A DNA stretch of 64,000 bases, taken from assembly GCA_037349105.1 (NCBI GenBank), contig JAYJMM010000116.1:6324001-6388000 (forward strand), in the 5' to 3' direction. The first letter of the stretch is position 1. Each line of letters begins with the position of its first letter. The position numbers and the translations under genes were made by a program. Under the pieces are notes generated by a model. The model saw nothing but the letters and a program-made list of their open reading frames with translations, was not told where the DNA came from and searched no databases. The stretch comes from Limnomonas spitsbergensis. Taxonomy: Eukaryota > Chlorophyta > Chlorophyceae > Chlamydomonadales. Positions 1-11,500 of the stretch are shown here, piece by piece.

Positions 1-693
1 TCATGGATGCAGTCATTTGCACCGCAGGGGGGCATTCATGGATGCAGTCATTTGCACCGCAGGGGGGCATTCATGGATGCAGTCACTTGCACCGCAGGGG
101 GCATTCATGGATGCAGTCATTTGCACCGCAGGGGGGCATTCATGGATGCAGTCATTTGCACCGCAGGGGGACATTCATGGATGCAGTCATTTGCACCGCA
201 GGGGGCATTCATGGATGCAGTCATTTGCACCGCAGGGGGGCATTCATGGATGCAGTCACTTGCACCGCAGGGGGGCATTCATGGATGCAGTCACTTGCAC
301 CGCAGGGGGGCATTCATGGATGCAGTCATTTGCACCGCAGGGGGGCATTCATGGATGCAGTCATTTTCACCGCAGGGGGGCATTCATGGATGCAGTCATT
401 TGCACCGCAGGGGGCATTCATGGATGCAGTCATTTGCACCGCAGGGGGGCATTCATGGATGCAATCATTTGCACCGCAGGGGACATTCATGGATGCAGTC
501 ATTTGCACCGCAGGGGGGCATTCATGGATGCAGTCATTTGCCCCGCAGGGGACATTCATGGATGCAGTCACTTGCACCGCAGGGGGCATTCATGGATGCA
601 GTCACTTGCACCGCAGGGGGACATTCATGGATGCAGTCATTTGCACCGCAGGGGGGCATTCATGGATGCAGTCATTTGCACCGCAGGGGGGCA
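1..693. repeat. 33-35 bp minisatellite, about 20 copies
   Basis: Tandem units built on gcattcatggatgcagtc followed by atttgcaccgc and a run of five to six G. Units differ mainly in the length of the G run and in a few substitutions (catttgc/cacttgc). Because unit length varies between 33 and 35, several frames stay open across the array, but nothing suggests these are proteins. The array runs off the left edge of the window. Confidence 0.95.
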
Positions 694-827
694 TTGAAAC
701 TAAAATCCCAGGGTGTCTGAGAGCTCAAACGGTCAATGACATTGCACCTATGGTGGCTGGTGACTATTGGCTCTTCACTGGCTGAGAGCTGAACTAGTGA
801 AGAGCCTTTAATGTGCATGACGCCACC

Positions 828-930
828 TGAGATAGGCGGACCCAGCACCTGAGATAGGCGGACCCAGCACCTGAGATAGGCGGACCCAGCACCTGAGACA
901 GGCAGACCCAGCACCTGAAACAGGCGGACC
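828..930. repeat. 22-bp tandem repeat, about 5 copies
   Basis: Five near-identical units of the type cacctgagataggcggaccc, with the last two drifting (gagacaggcaga, gaaacaggcgga). It lies between the first minisatellite and a stretch without recognisable genes. Confidence 0.9.
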
Positions 931-2558
931 CAGAAAGCACATGTTTCTTTTTTCAAGGCTCGGCTGCAGCTCGCCTAGTTCATACCTGAAGGATTTTTTT
1001 GTTATTGTGTCAGGGTTCAGGGTTTGTGGCATTAGTCCATTACTGCTGTTCCCCTGGTTGGCAGATGAGGGGTGATTCAGCATCTTTACACTAGGATCAA
1101 TATGGTTGGAAACTTGGTCATAATGAAGCCAGCCAGCAAATGAAAAGATAGCTTACACTGAAGCTAAGAATACGTACGGTCCTTCACCTATGAATAAATC
1201 TTGGGTTTGAACGCATTCTGTGCAGGTCTGGCTCCGTTATCGACCCACATCCGGTCACCCCAGGCAAGGCGCGCAAGATGTCCATACTGGACTCCACCCT
1301 CCAAGTGGGAAGTGAGTGATGGAGCGCCCGGTGCCGTATTTCTGATTTTAAATTATCTTCTAGGAGCCCACTGTGCGAGAACTGGATATTATGGGCTCGC
1401 GCCCTCGGCGCCCCAACTTATTTCGGCCAGTTTGTATGCTGAAATCGCCAGTCCGAATGCCTTTCGACTCCCCCTACTGGTCGCCAATGGCTGCCACTCG
1501 CCTAATACCGAGACCACGGCCTTGCAGCTCCCTGTGATGCGCATTGCTGTCAGTAGTGTGGCAGTACTGCTGGCTGTTGCACTAAGTATTACCGAACTGC
1601 TAGCTGCTGCACTTAGTGTGACCGTACTGCTAGCCGCTGCACTTTGTGTGACTGTACTGCTACCAGGGATTGGTGGCAGAGGGGACGCGTCCTCCTGATG
1701 CTCTGCCCCCCTGATCCCTGCCCCTCTTCCCTCTCACCCCTTATCAGGCAGAGATTGACCTTCCTCCTCCTCCTGTACTGATTAATGTCCCCTCCTCCCC
1801 CCTTCCCCCCCCTCTCTCCCCTCATTAGGTCTGGCCAGCACCCTGTCACCCACGAATCGCCGCACATTGTCACGTGAGTCCACACATTGCCACACATGGT
1901 CACTTGATTTCACAACTTTCCAGCTGATTCCACACATTGCCACACATTATCACTCGAGTCCCCAGATTGTCACCCTTTTCCCCTGGAGTATCACACACCC
2001 CTCTCACATGTTCATACGCAGCATCGGGCAAACAAGGACTACGAGATAGTGTGGAAGGTGCGTTCTCACACCAGTGAACAGCAGCTGGTCTAGACTGAGA
2101 CTGTTACGGACGGGCTGCTGCCAAGGATATGAATGCGGTGACACATTTTATAATTTTATTTTTAATCGTTACAATTAAAATCTTACACACGCCTTGGGTC
2201 AGCCCTGAACTCGCCGGCAGCATAACCTTCGCTCCTCAGGGCCACACCCTCCTATTGCAGTTCAAGGCATAGAGATATGCCATGTGCCATGCAGGCAGCG
2301 TTTGATCTCCATGTATGGCTCCAGGGCTTTCTCTCTCACCCATGACCCAGGTGGACTGATGAAGAGCTGGTATGGATTGGGCTCATGGCTGGCATGAACA
2401 GCTGCATTTTTTTGTATGAGCCCAATCCTGATGTCTCTCTTACCCCTACCCTAGGTGACCCTGCCTTGCGTGGACTGACTGGGCCAGCATGAACAGCAAC
2501 ATGTGTGAATTTCCAATGTTCACGTTCACACCATCCCCACACTGTTCACACCTAACAG
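931..2558. other. No confident gene; upstream region or intron of gene A
   Basis: I see no convincing coding exon here. Small structures are present: an imperfect ~30-bp repeat near 1550-1670 (gctgctgcactnagtgtgac type), a short array of TCAC-rich units near 1860-1990, and a perfect 11-bp inverted repeat (attgggctcat, 2376-2386 with 2416-2426, 29-nt loop). The first exon of gene A that I can place begins at 2559 with a 3' splice site, so earlier exons of that gene may lie here or to the left of the window. Confidence 0.5.
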
Positions 2559-5500
2559 GTCAAGGCCACCACGGTAGCGGTGGTGGCGCCTACATGCAGG
2601 ACCACATGGGCTCAACAGAGATGCACCGCTCAGGCTCGGTGCTCCTCGACGGTGGTGAAGATCACAACAACTCATTGTGGGTGGGGTGTTGAGGGACTCA
2701 TTGAGGGAGTCCAAAAGCAGGCCACCTCCATTTGGGTGCAAGAGTAAGGGTTGAGGGCATAAACCCGCACAACTCTGGTTCCACAAACCTCGACGGCGGT
2801 GGAGATCACAACAACGCATTTTGGGTGGGTTGTTGAGGGACTCATTGAGGGAGTCCAAAAGCAGGACACCTCCTTTGGGGTGGGGTTTTGAGGGATACAT
2901 TGAAGGCGGCAAAGGTCAGGACACCTCCATATGAGTGATGGTATGAGGGTCTAGGGCAGAAAACATGCACCACTCAGGCAGCACACAAGCGGGTGAAGAT
3001 TGCAAGAGCTCAGTGTGGGTGTGGTGTTCAGGGAATCAGGGCTGACTCTTTAACCCGGCACCCCTCTGGTACCTCCCACATTGAAGGCACCAAAGATCAC
3101 CATACCTCTTAAATTGGTGCTGGAGTGAGGGTTGCAACCTGTGCCCACCCACCTCCATGTGGGTGCTGGAGTGAGGGTTGCAACCTGGTCCCACCCACCT
3201 CCATGTGGGTGATGGAGTGAGGGTTGCAACCTGTGCCCACCCACCTCCATGTGGGTGCTGGAGTGAGGGTTGCAACCTGTGCCCACCCACCTCCATGTGG
3301 GTGCTGGAGTAAGGGTTGCAACCTGTGCCCACCCACCTCCATGTGGGTGCTGGAGTGAGGGTTGCAACCTGTGCCCACCCACCTCCATGTGGGTGCTGGA
3401 GTAAGGGTTGCAACCTGTGCCCACCCACCTCCATGTGGGTGCTGGAGTGAGGGTTGCAACCTGTGCCCACCCACCTCCATGTGGGTGCTGGAGTAAGGGT
3501 TGCAACCTGTGCCCACCCACCTCCATGTGGGTGCTGGAGTGAGGGTTGCAACCTGTGCCCACCCACCTCCATGTGGGTGCTGGAGTAAGGGTTGCAACCT
3601 GTGCCCACCCACCTCCATGTGGGTGCTGGAGTGAGGGTTGCAACCTGGTCACACCCACCTCCATGTGGGTGCTGGAGTGAGGGTTGCAACCTGTGCCCAC
3701 CCACCTCCATGTGGGTGCTGGAGTGAGGGTTGCAACCTGTGCCCACCCACCTCCATGTGGGTGCTGGAGTAAGGGTTGCAACCTGTGCCCACCCACCTCC
3801 ATGTGGGTGCTGGAGTGAGGGTTGCAACCTGTGCCCACCCACCTCCATGTGGGTGCTGGAGTAAGGGTTGCAACCTGTGCCCACCCACCTCCATGTGGGT
3901 GCTGGAGTGAGGGTTGCAACCTGTGCCCACCCACCTCCATGTGGGTGCTGGAGTGAGGGTTGCAACCTGTGCCCACCCACCTCCATGTGGGTGCTGGAGT
4001 AAGGGTTGCAACCTGTGCCCACCCACCTCCATGTGGGTGTTGGAGTGAGGGTTTAGGGTGCATGCTCTCAACCACAGGGGCTCCACACATCCCGACAGTG
4101 GCGAAGATCACAACAGGGCGTTGTGGGTGAGCTCTTGAGGACTGGCGGTTAATGCCCATTAATGCTCATTAATGCTCATTAATACCCATTAATGCTCATT
4201 AACGCCCATTAACGCCCATTAATGCCCATTAACGCCCATTAACGCCCATTAATGCCCATTAACGCCCATTAACGCCCATTAATGCCCATTAATGCCCATT
4301 AACGCCCATTAACGCCCATTAACGCCCATTAATGCTCATTAATGCCCATTAATGCCCATTAATGCCCATTAACGCCCATTAACGCCCATTAACGCCCATT
4401 AATGCCCATTAACGCCCATTAATGCCCATTAATGCCCATTAACGCCCATTAATGCCCATTAATGCCCATTAATGCCCATTAACGCCCATTAACGCCCAGT
4501 AACGCCCATTAATGCCCATTAACGCCCATCAATGCCCATTAATGCCCATTAATGCCCATTAACGCCCATTATTGCCCATTAATGCCCATTAATGCCCATT
4601 AACGCCCATTAATGCCCATTAACGCCCATTAATGCCCATTAATGCCCATTAATGCCCATTAATGCCCATTAACGCCCATTAACGCCCATTAACGCCCATT
4701 AACGCCCATTAACGCCCATTAATGCCCATTAATGCCCATTAACGCCCATTAATGCCCCGGGTAATGCCCATTAATGCCCATTAATGCCCTGGGTAATGCC
4801 CATTTATCAGTGCCCCCCACTGCTTACTGGGGTCACCCCTTGGAGTCCCACCCGCATCATGGAGGTAATGAGCCATACTTCCATTGCCCCTGACTGGACG
4901 AACCCCCCTCGCCCCCTACCCAGCTGATGGTACCTGACTGGAGGAGCCCCCCTCGCCCCCTACCCAGCTGATTGCCCCTGACTGGAGGAACCCCCCTCGC
5001 CCCCTACCCAGCTGATTGCCCCTGACTGGAGGAACCCTCCTCGCCCCCTACCCAGCTGATTGCCCCTGACTGGAGGAACCCCCCTCGCCCCCTACCCAGC
5101 TGATTGCCCCTGACTGGAGGAACCCCCCTCGCCCCCTACCCAGCTGATTGCCCCTGACTGGAGGAACCCCCCTCGCCCCCTACCCAGCTGATTGCCCCTG
5201 ACTGGAGGAACCCCCCTCGCCCCCTACCCAGCTGATTGCCCCTGACTGGAGGAGCCCCCCTCGCCCCCTACCCAGCTGATTGCCCCTGACTGGAGGAACC
5301 CCCCTCGCCCCCTACCCAGCTGATTGCCCCTGACTGGAGGAACCCCCCTCGCCCCCTACCCAGCTGATTGCCCCTGACTGGAGGAACCCCCCTCGCCCCC
5401 TACCCAGCTGATTGCCCCTGACTGGAGGAACCCCCCTCGCCCCCTACCCAGCTGATTGCCCCTGACTGGAGGAACCCCCCTCGCCCCCTACCCAGCTGAT

Positions 5501-8500
5501 TGCCCCTGACTGGAGGAACCCCCCTCGCCCCCTACCCAGCTGATTGCCCTGACTTGCCTTGTACTTCAGGCTGCATTCCTTGAAGAAGGGGGCCAAGCTG
5601 GTTCAAAAGAAGCTGTCCAAGGTGGAATTCTTCGACCTGGATGCGGCCAAACAGGTGGGTACTCGGCATGAAAGAAGCTGCCCAAGGTGGAATTCTTCGA
5701 CCTGGATGCGGCCAAACAGGTGGGTACTTGGCATGAAAGAAGCTGCCCAAGGTGGAATTCTTCGACCTGGATGCGGCCAAACAGGTGGGTACTCGGCATG
5801 AAAGAAGCTGCCCAAGGTGGAATTCTTCGACCTGGATGCGGCCAAACAGGTGGGTACTCGGCATGAAAGAGGAATTGAAAAGGGGAAGGAAAATTAACAA
5901 CTCCCCCCTTGGCCGGCAAGAAAGAGGGGAAGAAAGAGGTGGGGTGAATAAGAACAATGCCCAACGCTGGCCGGCAAGAAAACAAGCAACTGGGGGTAAG
6001 GGAAAGGAACTATGCCCCCTATGGCCGACAAGAAGGAGGAGGTGAAAAAGAGGGGAAGGGAAGTGAGCAATGCCATCCCTGGCCGGCAAGAAAGAAGGCT
6101 GAGGGGTGGGGAAGGGAGGATGCCTCTGTTTCCGGGGCATGAGGTTGTGGAGAACAGCGCAGCTCAGGTCAATCAGCAGACGTTGGGACACAGGCTAATG
6201 GGCCACACCGCAAGCTAGCCACACTTGCACATGTTACCGCGTGGCTGTATCAAAAACGATCATGGCTATCACGCTGGTAGTCCAGCCGACAACGTATATA
6301 GCTTTTTATCTTGCTTCCCAGTTCCCCTGTTTTGACAGGCAGTGAGCTTAGCATGCAACTAGCATAATTGTGGTCTATTCCCGGCCCTACCCTGCTCCCG
6401 AACCGGGCTGCCCTGTGGACTAGCATGAAACTGACATCACTGCAGCCACATGACTGACCTCACTGCATATCCACCCTCCCCCACCTGCCTTGCTCCATCA
6501 CCTGCTCCATGACCTGCTCCATCATGACAGGCTGTGGGACTAGGTCACCGCAGCCACATGACTGACCTCACTGCATATTCACCCCTCCCCCCCCTGCCAT
6601 GCTCCATCACCTGATCCATCGTGACAGTCTGTGGGACTAGGTCACCGCAGCCACATGACTGGACTTCGTGTGATCTCATTCCACCCCCTTGCCCTCCTCC
6701 CCTGCCTGGCACAGGCTGTGGGGCTAGGACCAAGCAGCCATATGACTGGACTTGGTGTGAACTCATTCCACCCCCTTGCCCTCCTCCCCTGACTGGCACA
6801 GGCTGTGGGGTTAGGACCAAGCAGCCACATGACTAGACTTGGTGTGAACTCATTCCACCCCCTTGCCCTCCTCCCCTGACTGGCACAGGCTGTGGGGTTA
6901 AGACCATGCAGCCACATGACTGGACTTGGTGTGAACTCATTCCACCCCCTTGCCCTCCTCCTCTGACTGGCATAGGCTGTGGGGTTAGGACCAAGCAGCC
7001 ACATGACTGGACTTGGTGTGAACTCATACCACCCCCTTGCCCTCCTTCCCTGACTGGCGCAGGCTGTGGGGCTAGGACCAAGCAGCCACATGACTAGACT
7101 TGGTATGAATTCCACCCCCTTGCTCTCCTCCCCTGACTGGCACAGGCTGTGGGACTAGGTCACAGCAACAACATGACTGGACTCAGTGTTTATTCGGTCA
7201 ATTCGTCGCAGCAGTCGCATCGTAAGGCCAAAATGCAACGCTCCCTGCGCGCATCCATGCAGCAGCAGCAGCAGCAGGGGGAGGAGGAGGCGGGACAGCC
7301 CAGCAGCAGCAGGGGCAAGACCCGCACAGCGCAGACCACATCATGTCAGCACTACCCCAATCCAGGTTCCACCCTGAGGTGGGTGTAAAAGTGTGGATGG
7401 AAAGTGTGGGAACTGATGGTGTGCTGCCTGGGCCATCCTAAGGGTTGAGGAAGTTTCTTCCCCCCTAGGGGGTCGGGCTTGAGGGCCTTTCAGGCAGGCC
7501 CTTTACACGAATCAGGGCTAACAACAGACTGTGTTTGTGCCCACTGCTCACACTTGGGAATCCCTTGGTTAGGGCTCTTAACACTCCTCTAGTCGTTTCT
7601 TGGTTCAGTGATACTGAAGGTTCACTGATTCTTCGTGACATCTGAGCTCTCCTAGCCCCGCTAGACTGTGCTTGTGCCCACTGATCACACTCGGGCGGGG
7701 CGGTCTGTTGAGCAGGGCTTTCAATCTGGGACCTGTCGGGTATGAGCCACCTTGAAATGATACTCCGTCTGAGCAACACTAAACTTGGTACTGATGAAAA
7801 GTGTGGACAGGGGGGACGCTGATGAAAAGTGTGGGCAGGGGGACATTGATGAAATGATACGCTGTCCAAGCAACACTGAGCTAGGTACATTGTTTTGATC
7901 TTCCTGCTATCTCTAAGCCAGCGATGTGGTGCCGCTTTTGTCCCCCTTCACAGGAGGTGGCTCCCCCTGATCTGTTGAGGAGCATGCAGCTGAGTACCAT
8001 CAAGGAGGCCTCCATGACCATTGATGAGAGCGGACTCAGCACCATCATTGAATCTGGACCCAGCAGGGTGAGAGCTATGAGGGAGGGAGGTGGGGGGGGC
8101 TGCGCTTGAGCTATGACATGATTGATGAGAGTGGACTCAGCACCACCATTGAATCTGGACCCAGCAGGGTGAGAGCTATGAGGGAGGGAGGGGGGGGGGG
8201 GGGGGGGGGGGCTGCGCTTGAGCTATGACATGATTGATGAGAGCGGCCTCAGCACGATCATTGAGTCGGGACCCAGCAGGGTGAGAGCTATGAGGGAGTG
8301 GGGGGGGGGGGGGGGGGGGGGGGGCGTGCGATGTGTGGGGGGGGGGCTGCACTTGTGCAATTACCCATTATGACTGATGAGCGTGGACTCAGCAGATGGT
8401 GGGGGCGGGGGGCCCTCTGGGCTTGTGCAATGACCTGTTATACCTGGGCTGAGCTGGACTGGACTATAAGACCATCATTGGGTCAGGTGCTAGTAGGGTG

Positions 8501-11500
8501 ATAGTTGCAGCAGCAGCGGAAAGGGGGCAACAAACCCAGGGAAAGCCATGCAGATGGGAGGGGGGGGGGGGCTCCTGCGCCAGTACTATTAGCTGTTATG
8601 AACTTGACATTAAAGCCATCAAACCTATCTTCCTTTAACTCTACTTTATCTCAATAGTGTCCCTCCCTCCCCCTCTTTTCCCTGCCCTAGGCTCTGACAA
8701 GCGAGGGCGAGACTAGCAGTGGACGTGCATCCCCATTTGGCTTTGATCGGCGGTCGGCAGCGGAAGGCAGTGTTGACAGGAAGTTGGCATCGGCAGCAGG
8801 AGCAGCAGCCAAGAGCACCCCTCCCGGGTCACATTCAGGCGAGTGTGGTCAGGGGTCAGGGGCAGGATGGGGAATTAAAGGAAGCGTTGACAGGAAGTCA
8901 GCGGGGGAGGCATTAGCAGCCAGGAGTACCCCTCCAGGGTCGCATTCAGACAAGCATGGCTAGGTGTTAGGAGTGGGAAAAGGAAAGGAATGGAAATCTG
9001 AGGAAGGGCAAGGGACGTGAAGCTTCTTTGGTATGGGAAATAAGTTAAGGTTATACGACCCCCCGGGGGTATACCGAGAATAATGCCAGATATACAGTCG
9101 AGCAGTTTGTTTCGGCAAGTCGAGCTCTGATGTGTGGCTTCGAGGCGCGTAGCGTCGATCTGCTTTCAGTTGGATTAGTCTGGACCAAACGTCGTGTTCA
9201 TGTGATTCAACGCCTCGTTGCACTGAATGCTGCATGGTGTCGCGCTCAGCCAGCCTACTCATTCAGTCGTGATCTCTGTGCTCTCTCTTAGATCATTGCA
9301 AATAAAAAGTTGTGTGTCTTACAATGCTGTGTTTCATTGCTATGCAATGCGAAAATTATCGCCTGCCAGGTCACCTGAGGTGGGAGAATACCGCGCTGAA
9401 AAAAAGGCCCTTTTGGGGTGTAGCGGGCAATACAGGATAGTGCTGACAGCCACCCTGAATTATCAATACTTCATCTTCAAGCCCTCCTTCCTGCCCACAA
9501 CTCCTGCCTGTCCGCTTAGGCCCCTCGCCCTCCCCCTCGCCCTCCTGGATCACCTCCAATGAAGGCCATCAACCCTTGTCGGTATCCTCTCCTGTCTGCC
9601 CCCATAGGCCCGTCCCCCTTCCCCTTCCTCTCCTGTCTGCCCCCATAGGCCCGTCCCCCTTCCCCTTCCTCTCCTGTCTGCCCCCATAGGCCCGTCCCCC
9701 TTCCCCTTCCTCTCCTGCCTGCCCCCATAGGCCCGTCCCCCTTCCCCTTCCTCTCCTGTCTGCCCCCATAGGCCCGTCCCCCTTCCCCTTCCTCTCCTGT
9801 CTGCCCCCATAGGCCCGTCCCCCTTCCCCTTCCTCTCCTGCCTGCCCCCATAGGCCCGTCCCCCTTCCCCTTCCTCTCCTGTCTGCCCCCATAGGCCCGT
9901 CCCCCTTCCCCTTCCTCTCCTGCCTGCCCCCATAGGCCCGTCCCCCTTCCCCTTCCTCTCCTGTCTGCCCCCATAGGCCCGTCCCCCTTCCCCTTCCTCT
10001 CCTGCCTGCCCCCATAGGCCCGTCCCCCTTCCCCATCCTCTCCTGTCTGCCCCCATAGGCCCGTCCCCCTTCCCCTTCCTCTCCTGTCTGCCCCCATAGG
10101 CCCGTCCCCCTTCCCCTTCCTCTCCTGTCTGCCCCCATAGGCCCGTCCCCCTTCCCCTTCCTCTCCTGTCTGCCCCCATAGGCCCGTCCCCCTTCCCCTT
10201 CCTCTCCTGTCTGCCCCCATAGGCCCGTCCCCCTTCCCCTTCCTCTCCTGTCTGCCCCCATAGGCCCGTCCCCCTTCCCCTTCCTCTCCTGTCTGCCCCC
10301 ATAGGCCCGTCCCCCTTCCCCTTCCTCTCCTGTCTGCCCCCATAGGCCCGTCCCCCTTCCCCTTCCTCTCCTGCCTGCCCCCATAGGCCCGTCCCCCTTT
10401 TCCTTCCTCTCCTGCCTGCCCCCATAGGCCCGTCCCCCTTCCCCTTCCTCTCCTGCCTGCCCCCATAGGCCCGTCCCCCTTCTCCTTCCTCTCCTGCCTG
10501 CCCCCATAGGCCCGTCCCCCTTCTCCTTCCTCTCCTGTCTGCCCCCATAGGCCCGTCCCCCTTCCCCTTCCTCTCCTGTCTGCCCCCATAGGCCCGTCCC
10601 CCTTCCCCTTCCTCACCTGTCTGCCCCCATAGGCCTGTCCCCCTTCCCCTTCCTCTCCTGCCTGCCCCCATAGGCCCGTCCCCCTTCCCCTTCCTCTCCT
10701 GTCTGCCCCCATAGGCCCGTCCCCCTTTTCCTTCCTCTCCTGCCTGCCCCCATAGGCCCGTCCCCCTTCCCCTTCCTCTCCTGTCTGCCCCCATAGGCCC
10801 GTCCCCCTTCCCCTTCCTCACCTGTCTGCCCCCATAGGCCCGTCCCCCTTCCCCTTCCTCTCCTGCCTGCCCCCATAGGCCCGTCCCCCTTCCCCTTCAT
10901 CACCTGGCTCACTAACCATGAAAGCAACAAAGGCACAAACCCTTGTCTGCCATTCCCCTGCCTGCCCCCATAGGCCTGTCCTCATCCCCATCCCCCCCCA
11001 TCCCCCCCCCCCCCTCCACCTCCACCTCCCCTTCCCCATCCTGATGCCCTTAAGACCCGTTACCCCCCTGCCTGCCCCCTCAGGCGCCTCCCCCTCCCCT
11101 TCCCCGTCAAGGCCCTCAACCCTTGTCTCCCCCCTGTCTACCCCCCCTCAGGTGCTTCCCCGGACCTATCCGGGGACGATCAGCATGTCAAGCAAGCCCC
11201 GCGCTCCCGCTTTGGCAGCAAGGCCTCCTCCGAGCAGCAGGCTGCCACCCCCTTTCCAGGGAAGACCCCATTCGGAAGCACCCAGGAAGGAGCAGCAGGA
11301 GGGACAGGGGGGACAGCAGGGACAGGGAGACGAGCTGAAGGCGGCCCAGGAGGGACAAGGGGAGGAGATACAGGTCAGCGTGGCAATCGGCGCCCTGCAC
11401 CCCCAGAGGAGGACTCCTGGGAGGATGAGGAGGACGACGACCAGGAGGGGTATAGGCAGGTGGGGGAGGGAGGGCGTGTGGAGGCGGGCCATCCTCGAAG

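Noticed and set aside
1201..1698. 165-codon plus-strand frame
   Set aside because: Contains a degenerate repeat, no coding-like composition and no splice continuity with gene A.
3036..4159. Minus-strand frames rich in His-Pro-His-Gly-Gly
   Set aside because: Same artefact from the 46-bp array.
9030..9330. Solo LTR
   Set aside because: Some LTR-like features (aataaa, tacaa end) but no TG/CA pair or target duplication could be fixed.
9516..10821. Arg/Gly/Glu-rich minus-strand frames of 300-420 codons
   Set aside because: Super-repeat of the 41-bp intronic array; unit length not divisible by three, no start or splice context, antisense to gene A.
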